A stretch of DNA of 64,000 nt. It comes from Gilliamella mensalis. Lineage in GTDB: Bacteria > Pseudomonadota > Gammaproteobacteria > Enterobacterales > Orbaceae. Below are positions 47,948-56,951 of the stretch, piece after piece (the first letter of the stretch is position 1; every line of letters begins with the position of its first letter). The stretch is from positions 62,001 to 126,000 of the forward strand of contig NZ_FMWR01000008.1 of the NCBI RefSeq assembly GCF_900103085.1, given 5' to 3'. The notes under the pieces were generated by a model, which made no database searches, had not been told where the DNA came from, and saw nothing but the letters and a program-made list of their open reading frames with translations. Position numbers and translations under genes: made by a program.

Positions 47948-49039
47948 CTAAGGTTTTATCACCCATGCACGACCATAGTGGTTATAGTATCCTGCTAATT
48001 CACCTGGTTTATCACCAATTCCCAGATAAAGGTCAAAATGCTGGCCTTTTATCGCACCACCTACATCAAGAGCCACCATTAAACGATTTTCTCGTCTGCC
48101 ACGATATGTGCCATCGTTATCAAGGAGAGGAACATCAACTAATACTACAGAACCAAGAGGTATTAGTGAAGTATCAGAGGCGATAGAGGCATTGGCAACT
48201 AAAGGTACTGCAGCAGCTCCTTTTACTTCAGCGTTATATTGTGGTTCGAAAAACACAAATGAGTGGTTTTGAATTAACAAGTCTTTCAGTTTTTTGTCAC
48301 TGTTATTGTTAGCCCAATTTTTGATAGCTTGTATCGACATTTTTTCTTTTTCTATTTCACCTTGTTCTACCAATAATCTTCCAATACTTGAATAGCCATG
48401 ACCATTTTTACCACCATAGCTGAAGAAGACTAAAGGTGAATTATCTTCAAAATCAACATAAGCACTACCTTGTACTTCCATAATAAAGTTATCTATCAAA
48501 GAATTGCTGTAGGCTATTTCAAGATTTTTATTGGCAAGTGCACCATTATAAATTTGTTCACGATTGGGTAATTGCTCTTCACTGTCAGTGGGCATTTTGT
48601 AGATAGGATATTTAAATTCTATGGTAGGTTGGCTTCTTACTTTGATTATTGGGGTATAATAACCGGTCAAATGTACATTTCCATACCCATCTTGCCCAGA
48701 CATTTCATAGCTATTAAGTCCAACTTTATTAAACTCATCAGTTCCTAAAGAACGATTAATCCAAGCATCGATGGCCTTATAAATATGTTCATTTTTACGA
48801 TACAAAGATGGTGATGATGATTTAATTTTGGCAATTTGGATAATGTAGTCTGAAATATTTACAGGAGTACTTAACTTAGGGTAGTTTATGTTAAGTGGTA
48901 AAAAAAGGTTTCCATCTTGATATTGTTGACCTTGTTTGATTGGTTTATTTGAGACGCTTTGGCTACTAGTAGTTAGAAGGGATAAAATAAACAAAGTACA
49001 TAAAAAATAAAAACGATAATAGTGTTTTTTTTCTTTCAT
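47948..49039 (-). CDS. mltA: membrane-bound lytic transglycosylase A homologue MltA, without a lipobox
   Basis: Peptidoglycan lytic transglycosylase, 363 residues (E. coli 365). The MltA domain has QDGYGNVHLTGYYTPIIKVR and IAYSNSLIDNFIMEVQGSAY. The 3D domain at the C-terminus has LMVALDVGGAIKGQHFDLYL and YYNHYGRAWVIKP. The N-terminus has a basic region (MKEKKHYYRF) and a hydrophobic core, but after it comes LLTTSSQS with no L-x-x-C box where E. coli has its lipidated cysteine. The only cysteine (C14) lies at the start of the core. It may be secreted or anchored by an uncleaved signal rather than a lipid. Confidence 0.9.
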   Translation of the reverse strand: MKEKKHYYRFYFLCTLFILSLLTTSSQSVSNKPIKQGQQYQDGNLFLPLNINYPKLSTPVNISDYIIQIAKIKSSSPSLYRKNEHIYKAIDAWINRSLGTDEFNKVGLNSYEMSGQDGYGNVHLTGYYTPIIKVRSQPTIEFKYPIYKMPTDSEEQLPNREQIYNGALANKNLEIAYSNSLIDNFIMEVQGSAYVDFEDNSPLVFFSYGGKNGHGYSSIGRLLVEQGEIEKEKMSIQAIKNWANNNSDKKLKDLLIQNHSFVFFEPQYNAEVKGAAAVPLVANASIASDTSLIPLGSVVLVDVPLLDNDGTYRGRRENRLMVALDVGGAIKGQHFDLYLGIGDKPGELAGYYNHYGRAWVIKP

Positions 49040-49155
49040 CTTGGTAGATTATTATAATAAGTTAAGTAATATAGCTATTTATGCTACACAATTCTATTAT
49101 AAGAAACTACCAATAATTATGAACTAACCATAAAAATTTTTCATAAAGATTCAGC

Positions 49156-49184
49156 TTGCGATTTAACGTTGGAGACTTTATAGT
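49156..49184 (+). promoter_or_regulatory. probable promoter of cycA
   Basis: TTGCGA (49156-49161), a 17-bp spacer and TATAGT (49179-49184), about 54 bp before the ATG. Confidence 0.5.
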
Positions 49185-49237
49185 CCTAGGATAAAAGAAA
49201 TATTGGAAAATTTTGAAAATAAAAGGTAATAAAAGCG

Positions 49238-50608
49238 ATGAGCATTACATCCTCAAAGCATGATCTAAAGCGAAACCTTTCTAACCGTCATATTCAATTA
49301 ATTGCAATTAGTGGCGCAATTGGTACTGGCTTATTTATGGGCTCAGGAAAGACAATTAGCCTTGCTGGACCTTCTATTATTTTTGTTTATATGATTATTG
49401 GTTTTATCCTTTTTTTTGTTATGCGTGCGATGGGGGAAATTCTTCTTTCTAATTTGAAGTACAAGTCTTTTAGTGATTTTGCCAACGACCTTTTAGGTCC
49501 TTGGGCTGGATTTTTTACTGGTTGGACTTATTGGTTTTGCTGGGTGGTTACAGGAATTGCGGATGTTATTGCAATTGCTGGATATGCGCAACATTGGTTT
49601 CCTGAGCTGCAATCTTGGATACCAATGTTATTGACAGTAGTCTTACTATTAACTTTAAATCTATTAACTGTAAAAATGTTTGGCGAGACAGAGTTTTGGT
49701 TTTCAATGATTAAGATTGTTGCAATTTTAGCTCTGATTGGTATTGGACTAATGCTTATTTTAACGGCTTTCCATTCTGAACAAACTGATACCATAGCTAC
49801 ATTTTCAAATCTATGGAAATACGGTGGCTTATTCCCTCATGGTACTATGGGGTTTTTTGCTGGCTTTCAAATTGCTATTTTTGCTTTTGTGGGAATTGAA
49901 TTAGTTGGCACAACCGCTGCAGAAACAGTCGATCCGAACAAAAATTTACCTCGTGCTATTAACTCTGTGCCAGCACGTATTATCTTTTTCTATGTTTTTG
50001 CTTTAATCATTATTATGAGTGTCACACCTTGGACGTTAATTTCTCCAAATAAAAGTCCATTTGTTGAGTTATTTACTTTAATTGGTCTGCCTGCGGCTGC
50101 AAGTATTATTAATTTTGTAGTACTAACATCAGCTGCATCTTCTGCTAATAGTGGTATTTACTCAACAAGCAGAATGCTATTTGGACTTGCTAAAAAACAA
50201 GATGCGCCAGAGCCTTTTGGCAAATTATCAAGTCGTTCAGTGCCAGCGAATGGTTTAGTATTTTCGTGTGCTTGTTTATTTGGTGGTGTGGTTTTGATTT
50301 ACTTAGTGCCTAATGTCATGGAAGCCTTTACTATAGTAACCACAATTTCGGCTATTTTATTTATGTTTATTTGGTCGATGATTCTTATTTCTTATATTGC
50401 TTATCGTCGTAAAAAAGTAAGCTTACATGAACAATCTCAATTTAAAATGCCCGGTGGGATTTTGATGTGCGGTGTCTGTTTAGCGTTTTTTGCTTTCGTG
50501 ATTGTGTTACTTACTTTTGAGGCTGATACCCGCCAAGCGTTAGTAGCAACGCCTATTTGGTTTGTTATTTTAGGTGTGAGCTATTTTATTCGCTCTTTAA
50601 AACGCTAA
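49238..50608 (+). CDS. cycA: D-serine/D-alanine/glycine transporter CycA
   Basis: APC-superfamily permease of 456 residues with twelve membrane helices. LSNRHIQLIAISGAIGTGLF, GSGKTISLAGPSIIFVYMII and WAGFFTGWTYWFCWVVTGIA are almost identical to E. coli CycA, and FVVLTSAASSANSGIYSTSR is also conserved. It takes up glycine, D-alanine, D-serine and beta-alanine by proton symport. It is monocistronic with its own promoter. The C-terminal tail is somewhat shorter than in E. coli (470). Confidence 0.92.
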   Translation: MSITSSKHDLKRNLSNRHIQLIAISGAIGTGLFMGSGKTISLAGPSIIFVYMIIGFILFFVMRAMGEILLSNLKYKSFSDFANDLLGPWAGFFTGWTYWFCWVVTGIADVIAIAGYAQHWFPELQSWIPMLLTVVLLLTLNLLTVKMFGETEFWFSMIKIVAILALIGIGLMLILTAFHSEQTDTIATFSNLWKYGGLFPHGTMGFFAGFQIAIFAFVGIELVGTTAAETVDPNKNLPRAINSVPARIIFFYVFALIIIMSVTPWTLISPNKSPFVELFTLIGLPAAASIINFVVLTSAASSANSGIYSTSRMLFGLAKKQDAPEPFGKLSSRSVPANGLVFSCACLFGGVVLIYLVPNVMEAFTIVTTISAILFMFIWSMILISYIAYRRKKVSLHEQSQFKMPGGILMCGVCLAFFAFVIVLLTFEADTRQALVATPIWFVILGVSYFIRSLKR

Positions 50609-50624
50609 TAAATCTAAACTCAAA

Positions 50625-50644
50625 ATGGCAGGAAATCCTGCCAT
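50625..50644 (-). terminator. hairpin between cycA and the TerC gene
   Basis: ATGGCAGG/CCTGCCAT with an AAAT loop. The T run (TTTTGAG) follows on the minus strand, so it best serves the terC-like gene; it may also slow cycA transcription. Confidence 0.6.
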
Positions 50645-50657
50645 ATCATTATTGTAC

Positions 50658-51683
50658 TTATTGAGATTTATTTTTTTCTGGCCATATAATACTGGCAATA
50701 ATACCTAAAGCAAGTATGCCTAAAACGATATAAAGACTTGTGCTTGGATCGATATCAATACCATATCCCAGTAAATGATTGCTTGCATTTAAAGCTAATT
50801 TTCCGGCAATAAAAAAGAGTAAGCAGATAACCGCCTTACCAAGGTGAACTAAGTACTGTTTCATGGCTTGTAAAATAAAGTACATAGTTCTAAGACCTAA
50901 AATAGCAAAGATCATAGCACTATAGACGATTAGTGGCTCTTGGCTGACAGCAATTACAGCAGGAACAGAATCAAAGGCAAACATAATGTCACTGAGTTCA
51001 ATTACAATAATACATAAAAACAGCGGTGTAGCATAAAAAGTACTTTTAGGTATTGTATCAACTAAATTTTTGTTTTCAGGTTTTATAAGCTCTGTATCAA
51101 GTTGTTTTTGAGACAATAGAAAGTGATGGCCGACAATTTTGGGATAAGATGGAAAAATACGTTTGGCAATGCGAAACGCAAAGTGATTTGAGTAATCTTT
51201 GATATCTTGGTCTTTGTCTTGATTTTTCAACATCATAATTCCTGTACAAGCAACTAAGATTGAAAATACAAATTCCATCCAAGGACCCAAATATAACAAA
51301 CCTGTACCAATTACAACAAATATGGCGCGAAATATAATAGCCCCAATAACTCCCCAATAAAGTAAGCGATGACGATAATTATTTGGGACTGCAAACCACG
51401 AAAAAATAGCCATAATCACAAACAAATTATCGACCGATAATGCTTTTTCAAGAACATACCCTGTAATAAATAAGCTGGCTATAGTGCTGCCATGATGAAG
51501 ATACAAATAGAGTGCAAACACCAATGCTACGATTATCCAAAATAGAGACCAAAAAATGGCATTTCTTAAACTAATTGGTTTATCGTTATGGTGAGCATAT
51601 AAATCAATAATAATTGCCGCCAAGGCAAGTCCAATAAATACCAATATAGTTTCTATTGGAAAGCCTAATGAATCTTGAATCAT
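50658..51683 (-). CDS. TerC/Alx-family membrane protein
   Basis: 341 residues with eight or nine membrane helices. The conserved acidic positions of the family are in GYVLEKALSVDNLFVIMAIF and LCIIVIELSDIMFAFDSVPA, which resemble the putative metal-binding sites in TerC and Alx. Members include E. coli Alx, a manganese exporter, and tellurite-resistance TerC; function here is probably metal export (inference). I looked for the yybP-ykoY manganese riboswitch that precedes alx, but the 180 bp upstream are AT-rich with no such structure. Confidence 0.85.
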   Translation of the reverse strand: MIQDSLGFPIETILVFIGLALAAIIIDLYAHHNDKPISLRNAIFWSLFWIIVALVFALYLYLHHGSTIASLFITGYVLEKALSVDNLFVIMAIFSWFAVPNNYRHRLLYWGVIGAIIFRAIFVVIGTGLLYLGPWMEFVFSILVACTGIMMLKNQDKDQDIKDYSNHFAFRIAKRIFPSYPKIVGHHFLLSQKQLDTELIKPENKNLVDTIPKSTFYATPLFLCIIVIELSDIMFAFDSVPAVIAVSQEPLIVYSAMIFAILGLRTMYFILQAMKQYLVHLGKAVICLLFFIAGKLALNASNHLLGYGIDIDPSTSLYIVLGILALGIIASIIWPEKNKSQ

Positions 51684-51865
51684 AATTATATTACCTAATA
51701 TTAATAGCTATATGGAGTGAATTTCGTGTTTTGGTTATATTGAATTATTCAATAGAGCATAATTATAAAAGTGGTTGAGTATATATTGCTAGCTAAATCA
51801 AAAAAAGTTATATTTGCGAGCTATATTTAACGGTTTTAATTTAATAATATTTTGAGCCAGCATTC

Positions 51866-53293
51866 ATGACAAAATTTAGGATAATTATTTTTCTTCTTTT
51901 TTCGGGATCATTACATGCACAACAAATAGAATCTTATATATCTTCTTTACCTAAAGGAAGTGATTTATCTATTTTAGTTCAATCTGTGGAAAATAATCCT
52001 AAGACATTAGCAAAATATAAAAGTGATCAGTTCAAGCAACCTGCAAGTACTCAAAAAGTAATAACTGCTTTGGCTGCTGAGCTCGAATTAGGGCGTGATT
52101 TCCGATTTATCACACGCATGCAAACTAGTGGCACAGTTAGCAATAAACAGTTAAATGGTGATCTTATTATTCAGCTGAGCGGCGATCCTACTTTTACCCG
52201 AGCTCGATTAAAACAAATGATTGTTGAACTGCGTAAAAAAGGCATTGAAAAAATTGCAGGTAATGTGATTTTAGATACTTCAATATTCACCAGCCACGAT
52301 AAAGCAGAGGGATGGTCGTGGAATAATTTAACAGCTTGTTATAATGCTCCACCATCAGCTGCGATTATTGATAATAATTGTTTTTATGCAACAGTGACGC
52401 CAGGTAAAGTGGGGGAGCAGGCCACAATATCTAAGTCGCCTAATATTCCTGTTATGGTAACGGGAAATGTGAAAACGATCGTTAAAAATAGTAAAGATCT
52501 TAATGATAAGTATTGTGAATTAGACGTTAGCTATTCAGATAAAAATCGTTACCATCTATCGGGCTGCATTGCTACAAACTCGAATAAAACAGCATTAAAA
52601 TTTGCGGTAATTAATGGGGTGGAGTATTTTTCTACTATTTTAAAAAATGAGCTCAAACAGCAAAAAATAACGTATACAGGTTCACTTTTAGAACGTAATC
52701 AAAGGACTAATGCTCAGTTGACTTTGTTAGCATCTAGCCAATCACAACCGCTTTCTGAGCTGTTAATGGTGATGCTTAAAAAATCCAATAATTTATATGC
52801 AGATGCTATTTTTAGAACGTTAGGTGCTCATTATTATCATGTTCAAGGTACATGGCGTAATGGTGGTGATGCTGTTAAGCAAATTTTACGAAAAAAAGCA
52901 GGTATTAATCTTGAGAACTTAGTTATTGTTGATGGTTCTGGGTTATCTCGATTAAACTTGGTAAGTGCTGACAAATTAATGGAAATTTTGCAATACATTG
53001 CTGCTCATAATACGCAATTAAGGATTATTGAAATGTTGCCAATTGCCGGGGTTGATGGTACGTTGCAAAATCGTAAGAGTTTTAATCAGGCTCCTTTTAA
53101 AGAAACAATATTGGCTAAAACAGGTTATATTCAAGGTTGCTATAATTTAGCGGGATTTATCCAAAAATCTGATGGTAAATATGTGGCTTTTGTGCAGTTA
53201 ATATCGGGTTACCACGCCGATAGACAAAATGAGCCAAAAAATAGTGCAATTATGCGTTTTGAATCAGAATTTTATAAAAATTTTATTAATTAA
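51866..53293 (+). CDS. dacB: D-alanyl-D-alanine carboxypeptidase/endopeptidase DacB (PBP4)
   Basis: Periplasmic low-molecular-weight penicillin-binding protein of the S13 family. Signal peptide MTKFRIIIFLLFSGSLHA, mature form from QQIES. The active-site motifs are SxxK in QPASTQKVITAL (S61, K64), SxN in KKSNNLYADA, and KTG in LAKTGYIQGC. 475 residues, like E. coli (477). It cleaves D-Ala-D-Ala and peptide cross-links. Monocistronic; a hairpin lies between it and the convergent ABC gene. Confidence 0.93.
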   Translation: MTKFRIIIFLLFSGSLHAQQIESYISSLPKGSDLSILVQSVENNPKTLAKYKSDQFKQPASTQKVITALAAELELGRDFRFITRMQTSGTVSNKQLNGDLIIQLSGDPTFTRARLKQMIVELRKKGIEKIAGNVILDTSIFTSHDKAEGWSWNNLTACYNAPPSAAIIDNNCFYATVTPGKVGEQATISKSPNIPVMVTGNVKTIVKNSKDLNDKYCELDVSYSDKNRYHLSGCIATNSNKTALKFAVINGVEYFSTILKNELKQQKITYTGSLLERNQRTNAQLTLLASSQSQPLSELLMVMLKKSNNLYADAIFRTLGAHYYHVQGTWRNGGDAVKQILRKKAGINLENLVIVDGSGLSRLNLVSADKLMEILQYIAAHNTQLRIIEMLPIAGVDGTLQNRKSFNQAPFKETILAKTGYIQGCYNLAGFIQKSDGKYVAFVQLISGYHADRQNEPKNSAIMRFESEFYKNFIN

Positions 53294-53306
53294 TAATTTA
53301 GTAAGA

Positions 53307-53344
53307 AGGACACATAAGTTTTATCGAAAATGAATATGTGTCCT
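53307..53344. terminator. hairpin between dacB and the ABC exporter gene
   Basis: AGGACACATA/TATGTGTCCT forms a 10-bp stem with an 18-nt loop between convergent genes. No clear T tract; AAGTTTT in the loop could alternatively pair with AAAACTT downstream (53346-53352). Confidence 0.45.
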
Positions 53345-53365
53345 AAAACTTACTTACTAATAAAA

Positions 53366-55201
53366 TTAAATATTAGCTGCTAAAAATCCACCGCTTTGAT
53401 GTTTCCACAGCTGGGCGTACAGTCCGTTTTTCATCAGTAATTCTTGGTGTGTTCCTTGCTCGATGATTTTACCTTGATCAATAACGACTAATCTATCCAT
53501 TGCTGCAATAGTTGATAACCGGTGAGCAATGGCAATAACGGTTTTACCTTCCATTAAAGAGTATAGGCTTTCTTGAATGGCTTGCTCTATTTCCGAATCC
53601 AGCGCACTTGTTGCTTCATCTAATAATAAAATAGGGGCATTTTTAAGAATGACGCGAGCAATTGCAATACGCTGTCTTTGCCCGCCAGATAATTTTATGC
53701 CTCGCTCACCAACAAATGCGTCATACCCAGTTCTACCTTTTGCATCAATTAGCGTTTGAATAAAGGTATCAGCATGTGCTTTTTTTGCAGCTTCAATCAT
53801 TTGTTCTTCGGTTGCGTGATTATTACCATAGAGCAAGTTCTCTCGTACTGTTCGATGCAATAATGAGGTATCTTGTGTCACCATACCAATTTGTGCTCGT
53901 AGGCTTTCTTGACTCACAGCGGTAATATCTTGATCATCAATAACAATCTTGCCACTTTGTAAATCATAAAAGCGAAGCAATAAATTGATAAGTGTTGATT
54001 TACCTGCCCCAGAACGACCAACTAATCCGATTTTTTCACCTGATTTAATTGTTAAATCTAAATTTTCAATGACTGAGTTACGTTGTTTTTCGTCATAGGC
54101 AAAATAAATGTTTTTAAATTCGATTTTTCCTTGAGTAACATTAAGTGATGTTGCATTGGGTTGATCAACAACCGTTTTAGTTGCTGAAAAAGTATTAATA
54201 CCATCTTTAACAACCCCAATATTTTCAAATAGGGCAGCCATTTCCCACATGATCCAGTGTGAAAAACCATTTAAACGAAGTGCAACAGCCGTTGTTGTTG
54301 CAATTGCGCCAACACCAATTAATTGATCGGTCCATAACCATAAGGCAACGCCTGTGGTACTTAGTACTAACGAAATAGACAATAAATGATTAACAATTTC
54401 AAAACTACTGACTAGACGCATCTGTTTATTCACGGTCACTAAAAACTCATCCATTGATTCTTGAGCATATTTTGCCTCATTGCCTGCATGAGAAAATAGT
54501 TTTACTGTCATAATGTTAGTATAGGCATCGGTCACTCGTCCTGTCATTGTAGAACGAGCATCAGCCTGCATACTAGCCACTTTACTTAATCGGGGAATAA
54601 AATAATACATGGCAATAGCATAAATTAGACACCAGGTTATAAATGGAATTAATAACCAAATGTCTAATTGGCCGATGATTGTTGCCATAGTAATAAACGA
54701 AATTAGGACATAGATGAAAATATCCGCCACTAAAAAGCAAGTATCTCGAACTGCTAGTGATGTTTGCATGACTTTGGCTGATATTCTTCCTGCAAATTCA
54801 TCTTGAAAAAAACGCATGCTTTGATTTAGTACTAACCGATGTAGATTCCAGCGCATTCGCATTGGAAAATTTCCCGCTAGACACTGGTGTTTAATAGTCG
54901 TTTGTAGTCCAATAATAATTGTACTAGCAAGGATAACTAAGGCTAATATTGCTAATGTTGTTTTTTCTTGTTGCCAAAATTTGCTAGGTTCAACGACCGC
55001 AAGCCAATCAATCACTTTACCAAGGGCTGCGTACAAAAAGGCTTCAAAAGCTCCGCCTAATGCGCTAAGAATAATTAATAACAGTAGAAATAAACGAGTT
55101 CCTTTAGTGGATTGCCATATGAAACTAAAAAAATTTTTAGCCATAGGCTGAGGTTCATCTTTAGGATATGATGACACCAATTTTTCAAAAAATCGATACA
55201 T
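53366..55201 (-). CDS. ABC-type exporter, fused permease and ATPase
   Basis: 611 residues from the ATG at 55201 (AGG 6 bp upstream); an open extension to 55258 is unlikely to be translated. It has a type IV exporter membrane domain with six helices (about 35-330), then an ATPase with Walker A GLVGRSGAGKST, the Q-loop MVTQDTSLLHRTVREN, signature LSGGQRQR, Walker B ILLLDEATSALD and H-loop IAHRLSTI. One intact half-transporter that would work as a homodimer, of the MsbA/multidrug class. Substrate unknown. No partner gene is adjacent. Confidence 0.88.
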   Translation of the reverse strand: MYRFFEKLVSSYPKDEPQPMAKNFFSFIWQSTKGTRLFLLLLIILSALGGAFEAFLYAALGKVIDWLAVVEPSKFWQQEKTTLAILALVILASTIIIGLQTTIKHQCLAGNFPMRMRWNLHRLVLNQSMRFFQDEFAGRISAKVMQTSLAVRDTCFLVADIFIYVLISFITMATIIGQLDIWLLIPFITWCLIYAIAMYYFIPRLSKVASMQADARSTMTGRVTDAYTNIMTVKLFSHAGNEAKYAQESMDEFLVTVNKQMRLVSSFEIVNHLLSISLVLSTTGVALWLWTDQLIGVGAIATTTAVALRLNGFSHWIMWEMAALFENIGVVKDGINTFSATKTVVDQPNATSLNVTQGKIEFKNIYFAYDEKQRNSVIENLDLTIKSGEKIGLVGRSGAGKSTLINLLLRFYDLQSGKIVIDDQDITAVSQESLRAQIGMVTQDTSLLHRTVRENLLYGNNHATEEQMIEAAKKAHADTFIQTLIDAKGRTGYDAFVGERGIKLSGGQRQRIAIARVILKNAPILLLDEATSALDSEIEQAIQESLYSLMEGKTVIAIAHRLSTIAAMDRLVVIDQGKIIEQGTHQELLMKNGLYAQLWKHQSGGFLAANI

Positions 55202-55372
55202 ATTAGACCTAATTAATAAGAATATTATCAATGATATAGATAAATGCGGATAGTGCAAAAATAGTGCAAACAGATGTTAATCAGCTTTGCATGAATATTT
55301 TATATGAAATTTTAAATAAACATCAATGTGCTATATATCTGTTATTACTGACTTTATAAACATAAGAGAAAT

Positions 55373-55408
55373 TAATGAGGAAATAAAAAATTCAACATTT
55401 CCTCATTA
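55373..55408 (-). terminator. possible terminator of the repressor gene
   Basis: TAATGAGGAAAT/ATTTCCTCATTA, a perfect 12-bp stem with a 12-nt loop, about 40 bp beyond the repressor stop on the minus strand. No T tract after the stem. Confidence 0.4.
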
Positions 55409-55450
55409 TCCGATTATATCTTGAAAGCTAATATATGGCTATTAAAGATA

Positions 55451-56140
55451 TTAAAATATGTCTTTAATAATAAGTACAACGCGACCAACAATATGATGTT
55501 TATGAAAGTCTGCCTTTGGTACTTCAATTGTGGGATGCTGGTTATTATTACAAATTAACAACCAACCATTGAGTGTTAATCGAACCTTTCTCAAAAAGGT
55601 AATATCTTCATATTCAATTAGGTATATTGCACCATCAACAATATCAGTGATTTCAGTGTTAAGAATTAACCCATTATTGTTTTCTATTTCTGGCGACATT
55701 AAATCGCCTTTAGCCCAGTATATAATTAATTTTTTAGCATCTAACCCACGATGCTTGACCCAACCTTCAATAATAGGATAATTCATTAATGGCGGTGTTT
55801 CTCTAACAAAACGTTCTTTTTGCGCTTCTTCTTTTGTTGGTAATTGTTTTTTGTAAACAGGAATACGATAAATATTTTCGCTATAGACATCTTCATCATT
55901 TTTAGAGTCTACAAATTCTAGTTTATGACCAGTAGCAAGCCAATTAAAAGAAACATTACATTTTTCAGCAATAACTTCTAAGCGTGTCAGTGATGGGTAT
56001 GTTTTTCCTGATAAATAATCTCGGATTACGGTTTCTGACATGTCACATTTTTTAGCGAAAGCAGATACAGATAAACCTTGCATTGACCTATGTAATCTAT
56101 CTTTGAAAGTTTTAACATTATTATTTTTAATTGTATTCAT
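55451..56140 (-). CDS. phage-type helix-turn-helix repressor with degenerate S24 domain
   Basis: 229 residues. The N-terminal HTH (about 24-52: SVSAFAKKCDMSETVIRDYL, then SGKTYPS) resembles phage C-type repressors. The C-terminal domain aligns with LexA/CI S24 peptidases, but where they have GDSM-x-P this protein has GDLMSP (145-150), so the catalytic serine is leucine, and the lysine region reads FLRKVRL. Self-cleavage is therefore doubtful. It is not surrounded by phage genes. Its upstream region (56141-56760) is AT-rich with an FNR box. It could be a domesticated repressor; its targets are unknown. Confidence 0.8.
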   Translation of the reverse strand: MNTIKNNNVKTFKDRLHRSMQGLSVSAFAKKCDMSETVIRDYLSGKTYPSLTRLEVIAEKCNVSFNWLATGHKLEFVDSKNDEDVYSENIYRIPVYKKQLPTKEEAQKERFVRETPPLMNYPIIEGWVKHRGLDAKKLIIYWAKGDLMSPEIENNNGLILNTEITDIVDGAIYLIEYEDITFLRKVRLTLNGWLLICNNNQHPTIEVPKADFHKHHIVGRVVLIIKDIF

Positions 56141-56534
56141 CTTTGACCCTTTATTTCTTGCATAAGTTTATTAATTATAGTGAATTTTTTTTGGAATTTA
56201 TATATCTGTAAAACGTGGAAAATCAAATATTTTTTTTATTTTTTGTGTTAATGCTCTTTTTTGATTTTATATTTGCGAATTTTCGCACTATTTTTATTTT
56301 TTAGTACGAGTTCAAATTTATTTAAAAAAAAGAATGAATATTGTTTTTCTGCTTGATTGCTTGTTTTTTCTGCTAAATTTATCGTGGTATTCTATTTATT
56401 AAGTTTTTTTTTACTTAAATTTGATATGGATCAAATATTTTTTTATTGTCGATTTATTTGCTATCATTATGTTTTTTATTTATTTATTATTTTTATTTAT
56501 ATAATGATTCAATAAATAGGAGCAAACAAAAGCG
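56141..56534. other. AT-rich upstream region of the repressor and tatE
   Basis: About 390 bp, extremely AT-rich with long T and A runs and no credible ORF. It contains a perfect FNR box (56421-56434) and TATAAT-like sequences at 56462-56467 and 56500-56505. Promoters for the minus-strand repressor must also lie here but are not distinct. Confidence 0.5.
56421..56434. promoter_or_regulatory. candidate FNR box in the repressor-tatE gap
   Basis: TTGAT-ATGG-ATCAA matches the FNR consensus at all ten fixed positions. A TGCTATCAT extended -10 (56459-56467) lies downstream, placing the box at about -46 of a rightward start. Confidence 0.55.
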
Positions 56535-56649
56535 TTGACTAAAGCGAAAAAAAATGGATAATAAGAATGGTAAGGATTTTTCATTGTTTTCTTTCCTTAT
56601 ATTCCTTATATTTCATGTTGGCCTGTATAGTTTTATACAGGTCTTTTTT
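56535..56649 (+). ncRNA. candidate small RNA transcript upstream of tatE
   Basis: TTGACT (56535-56540), a 16-bp spacer and GATAAT (56557-56562) form a good promoter with a start near 56569. A strong rho-independent terminator ends at 56649, predicting an RNA of about 80 nt. No ORF with a ribosome site is inside. The predicted RNA has TAAGGA near its 5' end, able to pair with TCCTTA further in, and a pyrimidine-rich single-stranded centre. No known RNA family is recognised. It could instead be the 5' part of a leader terminated before tatE. Confidence 0.45.
56622..56649 (+). terminator. strong rho-independent terminator before tatE
   Basis: CCTGTATA/TATACAGG with a 4-nt loop, then TCTTTTTT. 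No annotated plus-strand gene lies upstream of it within 3 kb, which is the main reason for proposing a small RNA. Confidence 0.85.
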
Positions 56650-56684
56650 ATTCTTGAACTATTCATGAAATCCCACCAAAAGAG

Positions 56685-56690
56685 TATAAT
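56685..56690 (+). promoter_or_regulatory. probable -10 of tatE
   Basis: Perfect TATAAT, predicted start near 56697, 64 bp before the tatE ATG and after the terminator at 56649. The -35 (TTCATG) is weak. Confidence 0.45.
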
Positions 56691-56760
56691 TAACACTTTA
56701 TTAAATATGTTTTAAAACCTACCCTAAATAACGAGTTATATTTATTGAGAGGATTTGATT

Positions 56761-56937
56761 ATGTCTTTTAGTATTCCACATCTTTTAGTTTTTCTTGCCG
56801 TGGTTATTTTATTATTTGGCACTAAAAAATTGCGTAATTTAGGTTCGGATCTTGGTACTGCATTAAAAGGCTTTAAAAAAGCGATGAATGATGACGAAGT
56901 TGAATCAAAACAAGATGATAAGTTAGATAATAAATAG
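56761..56937 (+). CDS. tatE: twin-arginine translocase subunit TatE/TatA
   Basis: 58-residue protein: a short membrane helix (about 6-20), the hinge and amphipathic helix in [16 protein letters not shown], and [10 protein letters not shown], which resembles TatE most. It is shorter than TatA (about 89). A GAGAGGA ribosome site precedes the ATG. tatB and tatC do not follow; the next gene encodes a ubiquinone hydroxylase, whose possible GTG start overlaps this stop codon. Either the other Tat genes are elsewhere or this is an auxiliary copy. Confidence 0.88.
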   Translation: MSFSIPHLLVFLAVVILLFGTKKLRNLGSDLGTALKGFKKAMNDDEVESKQDDKLDNK

Positions 56938-56951
56938 TGATAATTACCGGT

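Noticed and set aside
51684-51865. Possible manganese (yybP-ykoY) riboswitch before the TerC/Alx-like gene
   Set aside because: The gap is AT-rich and lacks the two conserved loops and any paired helix able to form this riboswitch.
56535-56561. TTG-started mini-ORF (8 codons) after AGGAGC upstream of tatE
   Set aside because: The spacing of 11 bp from the ribosome site is too long, and the TTGACT is better explained as a promoter -35.
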